From Sugiyamaella lignohabitans (taxonomy: Eukaryota; Ascomycota; Dipodascomycetes; Dipodascales; Trichomonascaceae): 64,000 bases of DNA. The first letter of the stretch is position 1. Every line of letters starts with the position of its first letter. The position numbers were made by a program, and so were the translations under genes. The notes under the pieces are model-generated. The model did not search any database. It worked only from the letters and a program-made list of their open reading frames with translations, and was not told where the DNA came from. The stretch spans positions 1,364,001 through 1,428,000 of the forward strand of contig NC_031674.1 in assembly GCF_001640025.1 (NCBI RefSeq), read 5' to 3'. Positions 20,186 to 31,455 of the stretch are shown here, piece after piece.

Positions 20186-23100
20186 ATGGCGAGGTTTGGA
20201 GGATATAGCAAGTAAGTAGCAAGAGCAAATCAGTGTGATTTGCTAATATGGCCAGAAAATTGGAATGATGGTCAGAGGAGGAGCAATAAATACTGAAAAT
20301 GCTCTGAAGCGGAGTTCCTAGTTATCTGGGACGCTAATAAAAATCAAAGGTCTTGATTCTAACCTACCAGATCGTCTTTCGGTGATTATAGAACCACACT
20401 CGGAGATGAAGTTTCTCTGTCTTACCTGACAGGATTGCCAGATCCATCGTTAATCACAAGTCCGTCGCTGACTGTCCTGTTTAAAGGGCTGTTGAAGAGA
20501 GATTCAACAACCAAGGAAAAAGCATTGTTAGAATTGATTGGAGCAATTGAAAATGACAACACTTCAAATGATATTATAGATGATACTCATCTACAACGGG
20601 CATGGGTCTTGATATATTCCAAACTTTCAATTGATGTTTCAATCTCCGTGCGGGCATCGGCTCATAGAGTTCAGGGAGCCTTCTGCAAACTGCTTGGTAA
20701 ACAATCTACCAAGCATTTAAAAGATACAATTTCTCCATGGGTAGCTGGAACTTATGACATCGATAGGTCAGTAGCGACTGCTGCTCAACAGGCCCTGGAT
20801 CAGGTATTTCCAAGCCCTGAGAAACAGAGCGCTCTTTTTGACATTTTCGAAGAGCCTCTTCTTGATTTCTCAACTAATATGATAAAGAATGAAAGCGCTG
20901 CTTCTCTAAGTGATGAACGGTACGTCTCACCCGATGATTCGCAAGCAAAGTATTTTAGAGTGTTGAGATGCTGTATTGCGATTCTGACAAAGCTAGTAGA
21001 CAGGAGGTATGGTTCTTCTCAACTAGCAGAAGGCTCAAAAGCATCCAAAAAGTCATCTTCGTCTGACATAACAGAAAAATATTCGGACATTATCGGATAC
21101 TCAAAGTTGTGGAAACTTGCCCATGCTTCAGACGTTTCAGTATCGAGAGCAGTTTTGGAGTTAATCAGCTCCTTGGTAAAGGATAAGGGTGCTCATGAAC
21201 TGGTTGAGCCGGTTCTGGAAGATATAGCCACGAATGTTGTTTACAAGAGTCTAAAATCCAGTGAACCTTTAGTAGCAACGAGTTTATTGCAGGCCCTGAT
21301 TGGTCTTACGAGAAAATACGCTAATGTTTGGCAGCTTGCTAACTCCAAAAAGTCGACATCCTTCTCTGCACTCTGTAAATTTGTGTCACAAGGAAGTAGA
21401 CGGTCAAGCGTTTATTTCTGGCCATCTTTACTAGCATTAGTGACTGCTTTGCCAACTGATATTTCTCCCTACTCCAATAGCGAAAATCGAGATGCTTTGT
21501 TGAAAGCTGTTAGCGAGGGAGTCACCAAAGAGACGGCTCTTTCAAACTATCATGCCTGGGGTGCCTACCTGACTATTGTTGAAAAGTCTGTGGTCGCTCA
21601 AGAAGATTCCCACCATATTATTGAAACTGCATTTACCAACTTATTTAACAGCGTTGTAATCGTGACCCGGCCCACGAGAATCTCTCAGGAGCTTGTGCAA
21701 GTGACAAGTAAAAAGCTGGTGAAATTTTGTTCATTAGACTGGGATCAAGTTTCACGATCTCTCAAGGCTTGCATCGACGAGATTGTAAAGCGCCAGAGTC
21801 GAGAGTCACTAACGAATTTCACATTAATCACATCGGCGACGGCTTCAGATACTGCGCTCAAACAGCAGTTTTCAGAATTGCTCTCTAGTATCATTATTGC
21901 GCTACTGGATAAATTGGAAAAAGGACTCAATGTTTTTGAGGTTCACCTGGTCAGTACATTACTCGTCTCATATGAGAAAGTCTTATTTCCAGATTCTATT
22001 CTTTCTCAAAGATTGGATTCATTTCTGGTCGACCACCTTCCTTCATTTATTGTTTCTGAAGCTAGCTCAAACTTGGTTGCGATTCTTGAAATCTATGCCA
22101 AACACCGTGTGTCAAATGGGAATTCTTCTCTTCAGCCTGTTTTGGAACAGTCATTCACTTGCATTATTAAATCATCCTACGAAGATAGGAAGTTGGATTA
22201 CTTAGCTGGACTTCTGAAATCGTTTACCTCGCTGAAAACAATCGTTGCACCTATTGATGCTGTTTCGCAGTACCTTCGTTATCTTTTGCACATATCACCA
22301 GGCAATGACACCGATGCACTATGGACTGCTATTCTTTACGGCATATGCTCTCATGGAGTGTTTGTTAGTGAGGAGGCCGCTAACGATGCTCTCAACTATT
22401 TAACTATTACCGATGGACCGCCTTCTAGAAGAACAATGCAGGTATTTGAAAGACTTCTAGCAGATGACAACCAATATTTTGCGCAGTTCATTTCCAGTCC
22501 AAAAGGTAAGCAGTTTGTCTCTTATTTATGGACGATAGAACAGAGCTCGACAGTGGAAAAATTGCTTCATTCTATAGAATCTCCCACTACGGGAAACTTC
22601 GAAGTACTGTGCGAAGGGCTACTGGAGGAAGTGCAGCATAATAGGATTATGGAAAACATTCCACTACTTGTTGAGCGAGGACAGAGACTTTTAGAAAGTG
22701 TCCAACAGACTGGAGCCACAAGCTCAGCCGATTCGCTAAAGCAACTTTTGTTTTCTGAGTCTGATGTTATTGAGAAACATCTGAATAGTATTTTTGATGC
22801 CAAAGTTAGCTCTGATCTGGCAGTTGCAGACTCACTGGGCGGTGCTGTTCTTCTCGTGAGCTCTGGGGAAGAAGCAGAAAGTGCAAGCTTTGGTGTAAAT
22901 ATAGAGCAATTCGCATCAACTGCTGTTTACGTCAAGTCACTCGTCATTGAAAACAAGGCAGATTTTCTTAAGTTACCTGCTTCAACTGTTCAAGATATTA
23001 TTTTATTTTTGCTATATGCATCGGAGGTCATCTCATCTGCTGTATTTTTGGGAAAGCTGACCGCCGAAGGCGATGATTCAGCTTCACTCCTTGACTTTGG

Positions 23101-25171
23101 GAGTGAAGTTTCCACGTTATTATCGGAAGAGTCAACAGACTTCTCTGTCCCTCAATTTGTTGAAGCTATTTCTGAGGGTGACAGGGGCTTGGTTAGTAGG
23201 CTAGTCAATTTATTGTGGAGTTCGTCTTCTGAGCTCACTACAAAAGGATACTTTTCAAGTCGAGTGTTAGCCAATATCTTTGATCTTGTACTCGTTAAAG
23301 CGGCTGATTCAGATGTGGAGCCAACAATCCCCAAGCTTCGTATCCTTTTTAAAACTAGCATACTTGGAACTACTGCAATACTTCATGGCCTCCAAAAATA
23401 TCTCCTGCAATTTGCTGCTCTTGGTAACCTTCGTAATCAGTTTGCAAGCGATTTGATCGGTCTCAATGAGAAGCAATTTAGTCAGACTGGTCTCAAGTCT
23501 TTAATATATCTCAACATGCTGCTGGATGTTCCAGCAAATGACGTCAGTACAGAGCTGATCCCGTTGAATCGTCTTCTAATGGTACTTCAGTCGGTATTCA
23601 CTCGTATCAACAATACGGAAACTGATAGCTTACTAAACTCAAGAATCGAGTTGACAAAGCTTGTACCTAAACTGATGAGCTTATATCCCAGCCTTCCAAC
23701 AGTATTTGGTATCTGGAAATCATGCATACAGCTTCTTGAACAAAACTTTATTGATATGAGCGAATCTTTGGCTCTCAGATATTTTACATTTCGATTTGTT
23801 GTTGTTGCCCAGAAGGTTATTGACTCAACACCAGAATTGGCAGAGGAATTTGATTATTCGGGTGAACCAGAAGAAGCATATCGATTTATATACGAGGAAT
23901 TGTTTGACCAATTGTATGCCGCTGAGGCCAGTACCAATCAGCCTGACTATTTGACGATTGTTCAGCTCCAGAAAGCAGTCTTGTCGGTACCGACCAAGCT
24001 CTTAGACTATAATAAGCTTTATGGTCTTCTCGGTACTCCAAGTTCAGACGTTCAGAGAATCGCATTTGTCTTATTGCATAGACAGATTCCCTCGTTACAG
24101 GAAGAGAAGTCAATTTCCTTCGAACTTCAGAAGTCAAGTATTTCTAAACAGAATGAATCAGAGATCGACGAAGATGAGGATGAAGAAGTGGAAGATGCTG
24201 CAGGTAGGTTCCCCCCTCGCCTGTTGAAAATGGTCAAGAATGTACCTGCTGTCTATGAGACCGACCACTCTATGACTGGTTATCTATGGGCATGGCAGCT
24301 TGTATATGATCACTTTCAAAACTCGTCTTATGACCTTCGGCGTGCATACATTGGTCAGCTGCGAAGAGATGCTGACAATGTGGTTGATTTGTTGCTGGAC
24401 CTGATTTCGTATTATATTGTTGGCAATGATTTGAATAAAATTGCCGAGAAAAGCAAAGAGCTGGACAATATCGACAAATACGAGGGCACGCTAGTTGAAG
24501 ATATCAACGATGAGGTGGAACTATTGCTGTTGCGCAGTTACTTCGTTGTTCTTCAGTATACCGGATCACTGGCCAAAAGCTGGTTCTTGAGCGTAAAGAA
24601 GCGCAGTGTTATTATTGCTGTTGAAAAGTTCACTGAGAAATATGTTTCACCAGTTCTCATTACCCGGGAGTTGAACACCATAGAGAAGAGTTTAGATGGC
24701 AACAGTAGTATCAATGACGAGAATATGAGTGCCAAAATAGCCCGAGCTACGAACGAGGTCAAGGCTTACTACACTACAGATGATCAGACGATGGAGATAG
24801 CTATTCGCATGCCACCGCTGTATCCATTACGGGACTTGCAAGTCGAGGGTATCAAACGGATTGGAGTTCGTGAGAAGCAATGGCGAGCATGGCTTTTGGC
24901 GTCTCAAGCAATTGGTACAGCACAAAACGGATCCATTATTGATTCATTAGAGCTGTTCAAACGCAATGTATCTATGCATTTCGAAGGTATTGTAGAATGT
25001 GCAATCTGTTACTCAATTCTCCACGAGGACCATTCTCTGCCTAACAAGACATGTACCACTTGTAAGAACAAGTTCCACGCCGACTGTCTTTACAAATGGT
25101 TCAAGAGTGCCGGATCCAGTAGCTGTCCCCTATGTAGAGCCACATTCAGTTTCAGACATGGCATAAATTAG
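20186..25171 (+). CDS. RKR1: Listerin E3 ubiquitin ligase of ribosome quality control
   Basis: The Ltn1/Rkr1 ligase ubiquitinates nascent chains on stalled 60S subunits. Two exons, 20186-20211 and 20371-25171, give 1608 residues. Exon 1 encodes only MARFGGYSK; its intron of 159 bases starts GTAAGTAG and ends TTCTAACCTACCAG. The join gives MARFGGYSKSSFGDYRTTLG and leads into the conserved N-terminal segment LPDPSLITSPSLTVLFKGLL and KRDSTTKEKALLEL typical of the family. The middle is a long HEAT/ARM-like helical solenoid. The C-terminus holds a RING finger at about residues 1552-1600 (CAICYSILH, CTTCKNKFHADCLYKWF, CPLCRATF). Length agrees with yeast Ltn1 (about 1560). The only repeat arm downstream (25235) is in the opposite orientation, an exception among the genes here. 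Confidence 0.95.
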
Positions 25172-25234
25172 ACTGTAAAAAATACATGTATAACAATCCT
25201 CTCAAACCGAGTATCACATGAGAGTCTTAGCAAT

Positions 25235-25288
25235 CTCCTACGAAGCAGGAGCAACGGGGTTTGGGGCGGAGCCCCAGCCGTCGGAGGC
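25235..25288 (-). repeat. GC-rich repeat, solo hairpin-type arm
   Basis: 54 bp on the minus strand, with the CTCCTGCTTCGCAGGAG-type hairpin in slightly degenerate form (CTCCTACGAAGCAGGAG on the plus strand). It lies 64 bases after the LTN1 stop and before MRPS28. Confidence 0.9.
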
Positions 25289-25432
25289 ACCTCGACACAC
25301 CGCCAAAGTAAATAGTACGGCTATACAGGGGTAACCCCTACCCACCTGAATTTTTCAAAATTGATCACCAGAGATGACGGTACATTGAGAACGACCAGGA
25401 CTGGTGCCGGAATATATATAAATTATTGGAAT

Positions 25433-26296
25433 ATGTTTAGGCCATTCCGACCGTTTCAGTCGTTGGTGACTGGATACAACTCGGCCCCCAGTACATTAAA
25501 TGTTGTGAGAAACTTCCATGCCTCGTCCGAGGCTCTGGTGAAGCAGAAGTATCTCAAGAAGATCCGAAGAGTGCACAAGCATTTTGCTAGTCAGATGATG
25601 AAACCCAAGCCAGCATTTGTTGATCCGGTATTAGGACGGCCAGGTGTGGGATTTCTGGAAAGAATTAAAGCCCGTGTTTCAGAACCATATACGCAAATCG
25701 ACATTCTAGACGCACAGAACTCGGCCAACCTGTTATATGGAGCCGAGCAGGCTGCTTTACAAAAAGCTCCTCGAGAGGCCCGAGAGGCCATTTTGTCGGA
25801 AGAATCGCATAAACGAGGTGTCATCGAACGCATAATTAGCATGGAAAACTCATCCCCTTACCAGTCCAAGAAACTGGCAGTCAACTTTGCAGTCAAGGAC
25901 TTTGCCCGGTTTGAGGGCGACACTGGATCCAGTGAGGTCCAGGCTGCCGTGTGGACCATTCGCATCAATTTCCTGGCCAACCATTTAAAAGAGAACAAAC
26001 AGGATCTTAAAGGATTGCGTCAATTACAGCAACTAGTTCACAATCGTCAGGGAATACTGAAATATCTCAAGCGAAAGGATCCCGAAAGATATTTCTGGAC
26101 CATCGAGAAACTCGGTTTGTCCGATGCCGCTGTCACAGAGGAGTTCCACATGTCGCGAAAATACTTCCTCCAAACACAATTTTTCGGTGACAAGACCCTG
26201 CCACTGAAGAGAACCAAGAAGGACACCAGAGAACAGCGCAAACTGGAAACCATGCGTAAGAAGGCTCGTAAATTCTTGGCCCAACAAAAGAAATAA
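25433..26296 (+). CDS. MRPS28: Mitochondrial ribosomal protein uS15m
   Basis: A 287-residue small-subunit protein of the mitochondrial ribosome. The start is ATG 25433 (MFRPFRPFQSLVTGYNSAPS); the frame is open further upstream but has no earlier ATG. Residues 1-30 are Arg- and Ser-rich without acidic residues, a typical import presequence. A long fungal-specific N-terminal extension precedes the uS15 core at about residues 155-225 (DTGSSEVQAAVWTIRINFL, then LRQLQQLVHNRQGILKYL and KRKDPERYFWTIEKLGL), which contains the H-x-R-x-G-L-x-x-L signature region in the form HNRQGILKYLKRKD. The C-terminus is Lys/Arg-rich. It converges on the serine acetyltransferase gene, and a pair of inverted repeat arms fills the space between the two stops. 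Confidence 0.95.
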   Translation: MFRPFRPFQSLVTGYNSAPSTLNVVRNFHASSEALVKQKYLKKIRRVHKHFASQMMKPKPAFVDPVLGRPGVGFLERIKARVSEPYTQIDILDAQNSANLLYGAEQAALQKAPREAREAILSEESHKRGVIERIISMENSSPYQSKKLAVNFAVKDFARFEGDTGSSEVQAAVWTIRINFLANHLKENKQDLKGLRQLQQLVHNRQGILKYLKRKDPERYFWTIEKLGLSDAAVTEEFHMSRKYFLQTQFFGDKTLPLKRTKKDTREQRKLETMRKKARKFLAQQKK

Positions 26297-26364
26297 ACCC
26301 GTTCTCGGGAGCTTTCCTGTACATAATATACTGTTTAATGATGTCTTTTGGGGAACGGGGGTGT

Positions 26365-26424
26365 GCCTCCGGCGGCTGGGGCTCAGCCCCAGACCCCGTT
26401 ACTCCTCTCGCTGTGCTCGAGTCG
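26365..26424 (+). repeat. GC-rich repeat, long arm (left of inverted pair)
   Basis: 60 bp, 69 bases after the MRPS28 stop, sense to that gene. It is paired with the inverted arm at 26488-26547 across a 63-base spacer that does not match the conserved spacer of full elements. Confidence 0.95.
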
Positions 26425-26487
26425 TTTCGTCGGGGATCCCAGTCCTCTGACCTGGTCAAAACAGCAGCCCGGGTCCCCCAAAAAACC

Positions 26488-26547
26488 CGACTCGAGCACA
26501 GCGAGAGGAGCAACGGGGTCTGGGGCGGAGCCCCAGCCGCCGGAGGC
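26488..26547 (-). repeat. GC-rich repeat, long arm (right of inverted pair)
   Basis: 60 bp, 100 bases after the stop of the minus-strand serine acetyltransferase gene and sense to that gene. Both arms here are of the long type ending in the CTCGAG motif. Confidence 0.95.
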
Positions 26548-26646
26548 AAATCCCCAGTGGTTGATGGGGTTTGGATGGTGGTTAATCTTGTCGGAGACAG
26601 GATGGAGTTGAGGTGTAGGGTCGTCAGTTGTTTCGTTATATACACA

Positions 26647-28146
26647 TTATGATTCTAGGAATCTCTTGATGGGGCCACCGACATGCTCGACGTCGAGGAG
26701 GAAGGTGTCGTGACCGAAGAGGCTGATATCGTTGCCGAGCTCGAGGTGTTGGATCAGCTCGGGTGTGGGACTGACCTCACGAAGTACCTCGGCGATTTCT
26801 TTCTGTTGCCAAGCTGGGAAAAGAATGTCTGATGCCACTCCGATGACAAGTGTGGGCAGATGCGACATGGTCTTCATTCCTTGAACGAGATCATCTTTGC
26901 CAGTCACAATTGCAGACTCCCGTGGCTGTTCTTCATAGGGGGTATCAGGAAGACTACATTGCGAGTTGGCTCCGGAATCTTCGCTAGGGGCTCTTTGAGA
27001 TGCAACTAACCGAGTGGCTCTTGTTCTTTCACTATTGGTTTTACCAAGATCAAAAAGGTCCATGGCCTTTGACACATATAAAAGAGAGTTGGGATCATAT
27101 TCCAAACAGAACTTCTCGCCCTGGTGATCTAAATACGTCTCAATAAGAAAATCGGGACATAATGCAGGCGCTTTTCTGGGGTCAGCTCTATCACGACCGA
27201 ATCTGTTTTCCCATTCTGGACCGGATCTATAAGTGATAGTGGCGATTTCACGAGCGAGTTTCATTCCTACATGAGGAGGTACTCCATCATAATAAAACCC
27301 TCGTTTCCAGTTTGGATCTGCCATGAGAACTTGACGTTGGGTGTGTCTCATGGCAATCGAACTTGGATGCGATCTAGCACACCCAGAAATAGATACCACT
27401 CGGCCAACCAGGTCGGGGAATTCACTAGCAAGAGCTAATGATTGCATACCACCCATAGATGAACCTACAGACGCATACAGTTTCGAGATGCCCAAATGCT
27501 GGGTTACTAGTCTCTGTTGGGCACGAGTCATGTCATTTATACTCAAAATAGGGAATCTCGTAGCATATCTGTTATTGTCAGCTGGATCAATAGACGAAGG
27601 GCCTGTGGATCCATAACAGCCACCAAGCACATTGGTGCAAATGACAAAAAACTTGTCAGTGTCTATACTGAGGCCGGGACCAATGAACTTCTCCCACCAG
27701 CCTGGTTTCGTATTCTTTGCGTGCGATCGAGCATGAGAAGATGCAGACAATCCTGTATGAAGAAGAATCGCATTCGACTTTTCACTATTCAGTGTCCCCC
27801 AAGTCTCGTAAGCGATATCGAACTCTTGCAGGGTCCCACCGTAGTCGAGATCAAGCCGTTCGCTGCTATGATAAACCTCGTACCCAGAAACCACTTTTGC
27901 ATACGACGGTTCAGGACCGAATTCGTACGAACTGGTTCTCGTCTCTAATTTATCGAGACATGGGAATGCCATTTGCGGATTTGACGACTGCTGCTGCTGT
28001 TGCTGCTGCTGGGACGTCGAGTTCGACCGATTCTGGTCCATTATTGTCACAAGCGATCCACGAGCAGTCAATCTCAACACCGAGCTTCGAGCCAGCCCGG
28101 CACCGAGCCTGGATCTCGCCCTTATACCCCTCAGAGCCACACTCAT
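26647..28146 (-). CDS. cysA: Serine O-acetyltransferase (cysA/cys2 type), mitochondrial
   Basis: A 499-residue alpha/beta-hydrolase-fold acyltransferase. The start is the ATG at 28146 ([20 protein letters not shown]), an Arg/Ala/Ser-rich presequence; the frame continues upstream only through a repeat element and is not coding there. A polyglutamine run follows (QQQQQQQQ, about residues 46-53). The catalytic core has FDIAYETWG, the nucleophile Ser230 in GSSMGGM, Asp in VASDILFP and His in LFGHDTFLL. Segments such as [28 protein letters not shown] and [20 protein letters not shown] match the A. nidulans CysA / S. pombe Cys2 group rather than yeast Met2. These enzymes were annotated as homoserine acetyltransferases but make O-acetylserine for cysteine synthesis. 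The MET2 reading cannot be fully excluded. Confidence 0.88.
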   Translation of the reverse strand: MSVALRGIRARSRLGAGLARSSVLRLTARGSLVTIMDQNRSNSTSQQQQQQQQSSNPQMAFPCLDKLETRTSSYEFGPEPSYAKVVSGYEVYHSSERLDLDYGGTLQEFDIAYETWGTLNSEKSNAILLHTGLSASSHARSHAKNTKPGWWEKFIGPGLSIDTDKFFVICTNVLGGCYGSTGPSSIDPADNNRYATRFPILSINDMTRAQQRLVTQHLGISKLYASVGSSMGGMQSLALASEFPDLVGRVVSISGCARSHPSSIAMRHTQRQVLMADPNWKRGFYYDGVPPHVGMKLAREIATITYRSGPEWENRFGRDRADPRKAPALCPDFLIETYLDHQGEKFCLEYDPNSLLYVSKAMDLFDLGKTNSERTRATRLVASQRAPSEDSGANSQCSLPDTPYEEQPRESAIVTGKDDLVQGMKTMSHLPTLVIGVASDILFPAWQQKEIAEVLREVSPTPELIQHLELGNDISLFGHDTFLLDVEHVGGPIKRFLES

Positions 28147-28235
28147 TCTGGATCCAAAAGCTGAATTGTGGAGAAGTTCACGGATGACCAATTCATGTAT
28201 AACCCGGGGAGCGGCTGGCTCAGGGGGTAAGCCGC

Positions 28236-28373
28236 GCCTCCGGCGGCTGGGGCCTTGCCTCAGACCCCGTAGCTCCTCTCGCTCCGCTCGAGTCGTCTTC
28301 GTCGACGGTCGGGGCAATCTCCTGCGAAGCAGGAGCAACCAGGGTCTGGGGCGGAGCCCCAGCCGCCGGAGAC
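28236..28373 (-). mobile_element. Full-length GC-rich foldback element (138 bp)
   Basis: Long arm 28236-28295 in plus orientation, 23-base spacer, hairpin-type arm 28319-28373 in minus orientation. Read on the minus strand it has the same order as the other full copies: hairpin-type arm, a spacer with GACCGTCGACGA, then CGACTCGAG and the long arm. It lies between the 3' end of MTO1 (44 bases away) and the 5' end of the serine acetyltransferase gene. Confidence 0.9.
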
Positions 28374-28416
28374 ACACCCGTAGAAAAAGCGTTAGTGAAT
28401 AAATAGAGTATGTACA

Positions 28417-30504
28417 TTAGACCCTGTACGATTTGACGAACCGGAAGATGTCGACACAGGCAGCGGGAGTGACTCCCTGGATTCGGCGGGCTTGGCCGAG
28501 GGTCTCGGGACGGATCTTTTCGAGAAGGAAACGTGATTCGTTGGAGAGTGATTGCAGTTTGGAGTAGTCCATGTCGCGGGGAATCTCCAGTTGTTCGTCT
28601 GCTTGAAGGGATCGGATCATGGACAGCTCGCGGCTGATGTAGGGGTGGTATTTGGCATCGATTTCCACCTGTTTCAGCACTTTGCCGGAGATGTTCGACA
28701 GGGCAGGAATGGCTGGGATAAGATCGGTTCCTTCAAGTTCACGGACTCGAAGGATTTCGTAGCCTGTTCGTTTATGGGGGTCTGAACCCCATTTGAATGG
28801 TTTGAGAATCTTTTTAGACCAGGAGCTGTGAGTATGGTTCTCGGAAATCAGCAGTTTTCTCGCTTCGTCGTACTGCTGTTTATCGTTCACGTATCGAGCC
28901 CAACGGTCATCTCCAACAACACCGAGAGAACGACCGATCTCGGTCAGTCGAAGGTCGGCATTATCAGACCGGACAGTGAATCGGAATTCGGATCTTGATG
29001 TAAACATTCGATAAGGCTCTTCTACTCCCATGGTGACCAAATCGTCAATGAGAACTCCTATATATCCCTGGTTTCTCTTGATCATAAACGGTTCTCGGTT
29101 AGTGGCAGCTCTTCCGGCGTTGATTCCAGCAATGATTCCTTGCGAAGCTGCTTCTTCGTACCCGGTAGTTCCATTGATCTGACCAGCAAGATATAATCCA
29201 CTGATGCGTTTCGTTTCAAGACTGGGTCTCAACTCTCTGGGATCAACATAGTCATATTCTACACCATATCCAGGTTGAACCATTTTCACATTCTCCAGAC
29301 CCTGGATTGTTTTCAACATTTCATACTGGATTTCAGGTGGCATAGAAACACTTATGCCATTGGGGTATACAAGATTACTATCTAGACCCTCGGGCTCTAA
29401 CCATACTTGATGTGCCTTTTTTTCGCTGAATTTGATCACTTTACTTTCAATTGAAGGACAGTATCTTGGTCCTTTAACAGTTTCTCGGATATGAATCGAC
29501 TTATCTAGATTATTACGCAGGATTTCGTGTGTTTTCTCGTTGGTATGTGTCAAATGACAGACCCTTTGGTCATTTACCAATGCAATGTCATCATTCATAA
29601 AACTGAATGGAGTAGGAACGTCGTCACCAGGTTGGATTCTGAGACCCGTATAGTCAATAGACGACTGCTCCAAACGTGGAGGAGTTCCAGTTTTAAGACG
29701 CCCCATTTGGAATCCAGCACTTTTTAACGTCTTACTGAGACCAAATGTGGCATCTTCTCCAATCCGTCCAGCTGGGTAAACTGTCAAACCAATGTGAATT
29801 TCTCCGGACAGGAAAGTACCCGTGGTGATAATGACTTTTGGAACTGCCAATACCTGACCATCCTCGAGAATAACACCACATACAGTTGGTCCTTCATTAG
29901 GGATAGAAGAAGTATCAGAAGTGGCTATAGTAGTGGAATCAGTTGGTTGATTACTAGACGGCGATGGATTATAGTCGATAATAACGTCTTTAACTGCTCC
30001 TTGGATGATGCTTAGGTTGGGTCCGTAGTTTTCTAGCTCATGCTGCATTTCTCTCTGGTAGATTTTCCGGTCAATCTGGGCTCTAGGACCCCATACAGCT
30101 GGTCCTTTCGATTTGTTTAATGTCTGAAAGCAGATACCGGCTTTATCGACAATCCGACCAGATACACCGTCTAAAGCGTCTATTTCTCTCATTAAAATGC
30201 CCTTTCCAATACCACCGAAACTAGGATTACAAGAACAGACTCCGATATTTGAAAGTTTTGGAGTTACCAAAACTGTGTTTGCACCTGTTCGAGCAGCAGC
30301 AGCACATGCTTCAGAACCAGCATGACCGCCTCCTACTACAACAACATCATGACGAGGTGCCTTTTCAAGCTCGCTTCTGAGACTGGCGTCAAGAGCGATA
30401 CGCCGTTTAGCAACAGATGTCGCTACTCTATTAAACAAAAGAGCTTGTTTAGATACTCGTGAAGCCTGTAATAGACTGTTTGCCTGGACCAGAATCCCCG
30501 ACAT
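28417..30504 (-). CDS. MTO1: Mitochondrial tRNA-modifying protein MTO1 (MnmG/GidA)
   Basis: A 695-residue flavoprotein that, with the GTPase Mss1, installs the carboxymethylaminomethyl group on wobble uridines of mitochondrial tRNAs. The start is ATG 30504 ([20 protein letters not shown]). The first ~45 residues lack acidic character until LRSELEKAP and act as a mitochondrial presequence. The FAD-binding motif [14 protein letters not shown] is at about residues 54-67, followed by the family signatures [18 protein letters not shown], and later [20 protein letters not shown] and [18 protein letters not shown]. The C-terminal helical domain is complete. Length is close to S. cerevisiae Mto1 (669). 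A small polar insertion ([18 protein letters not shown], about residues 196-213) interrupts the FAD domain. The stop is 44 bases from a sense-oriented repeat arm. Confidence 0.96.
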   Translation of the reverse strand: MSGILVQANSLLQASRVSKQALLFNRVATSVAKRRIALDASLRSELEKAPRHDVVVVGGGHAGSEACAAAARTGANTVLVTPKLSNIGVCSCNPSFGGIGKGILMREIDALDGVSGRIVDKAGICFQTLNKSKGPAVWGPRAQIDRKIYQREMQHELENYGPNLSIIQGAVKDVIIDYNPSPSSNQPTDSTTIATSDTSSIPNEGPTVCGVILEDGQVLAVPKVIITTGTFLSGEIHIGLTVYPAGRIGEDATFGLSKTLKSAGFQMGRLKTGTPPRLEQSSIDYTGLRIQPGDDVPTPFSFMNDDIALVNDQRVCHLTHTNEKTHEILRNNLDKSIHIRETVKGPRYCPSIESKVIKFSEKKAHQVWLEPEGLDSNLVYPNGISVSMPPEIQYEMLKTIQGLENVKMVQPGYGVEYDYVDPRELRPSLETKRISGLYLAGQINGTTGYEEAASQGIIAGINAGRAATNREPFMIKRNQGYIGVLIDDLVTMGVEEPYRMFTSRSEFRFTVRSDNADLRLTEIGRSLGVVGDDRWARYVNDKQQYDEARKLLISENHTHSSWSKKILKPFKWGSDPHKRTGYEILRVRELEGTDLIPAIPALSNISGKVLKQVEIDAKYHPYISRELSMIRSLQADEQLEIPRDMDYSKLQSLSNESRFLLEKIRPETLGQARRIQGVTPAACVDIFRFVKSYRV

Positions 30505-31455
30505 TTTATATTCAGTCACTGGTCAACCAGACCGTTTTGAATTAAGTCGATGTCAATCAAGCGAATATCAATAAACTCAATGCTCGAATCACTGAAGATC
30601 AGATAAATTTCAGCGTCCTAACCCATATCTTATCACACAGCAATCATGCGTAAGCGTAAATGTACGGGTCGTCATAGGCCAGTCAACTTACACCAGCGGT
30701 CCAGAATTTTGGCTCTTGGTTTCCATTCTGACTTCATAATCCTTGCTCAGAGACTCCAGTATCTTCGTTCGATAAAACACTTCAAATTTTCGAGAGACAG
30801 AACCAAGATTCTAAGGCCATCCGCAAACCATCCCTTTCTCTATCCCTTTATCCGCCGGTCCCGATCTACACAGCTTCACTAAAGTGGCCGACCTGCCGAC
30901 CGATAACCGCGCGCGAGTTTACAGTGGATTTTTTCATCACCAATAAACATACAGAGCTGACATAGTAGCAGATCTCCGCTTGTGTTCCACAGTAACCTTA
31001 ATTTTTCTAACAATTGATATTAGATAATTTGGCTGATTGCTGGCTGCTTGTTCAGGAGCTGATTAAACTGACGAGGCAATCGCGGAATCAACACAATCGA
31101 GAGTAAAAAAACACAATTCACACTCATCACACTGGATCTGGGTGCCATTACATGTGTTTAAACTTTTATTTATTAGACGAAGCCTCATATTCTAATTGTT
31201 GTTTCAAACACTGCAACACTATTTGCATTTGATTTTGCATACCTTCCAACATCTAACCGATTGATTATTACGGCTATAAAGATTTTTGGAAGCTTATCGA
31301 CTTTCACTATTAGCTTCGCTTTTGACTTGACTATTGTTTACACTATTGAATTGGTTGAGGAGCATTGGAGTATCGGAAAACCACAAATAAAACGGTTACA
31401 ATTTGTAATAGCCTTGCATCGACATAACCTATGATAATCAAGTCGACTTTTGAAA
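30505..31455. other. Divergent promoter region MTO1/SAL1
   Basis: About 950 bases. A 78-codon basic frame at 30646-30882 has no homologue that I recognise and is probably chance. No repeat-family copy is present. Confidence 0.5.

Noticed and set aside
28147..28377. N-terminal extension of the serine acetyltransferase frame (begins [12 protein letters not shown])
   Set aside because: It is a translation of the GC-rich repeat element. The same Arg/Leu/Pro-rich peptide appears in many frames at other copies.
30646..30882. Basic 78-codon frame between MTO1 and SAL1
   Set aside because: It resembles a ribosomal-type basic peptide but no family is recognisable, and it overlaps promoter DNA.
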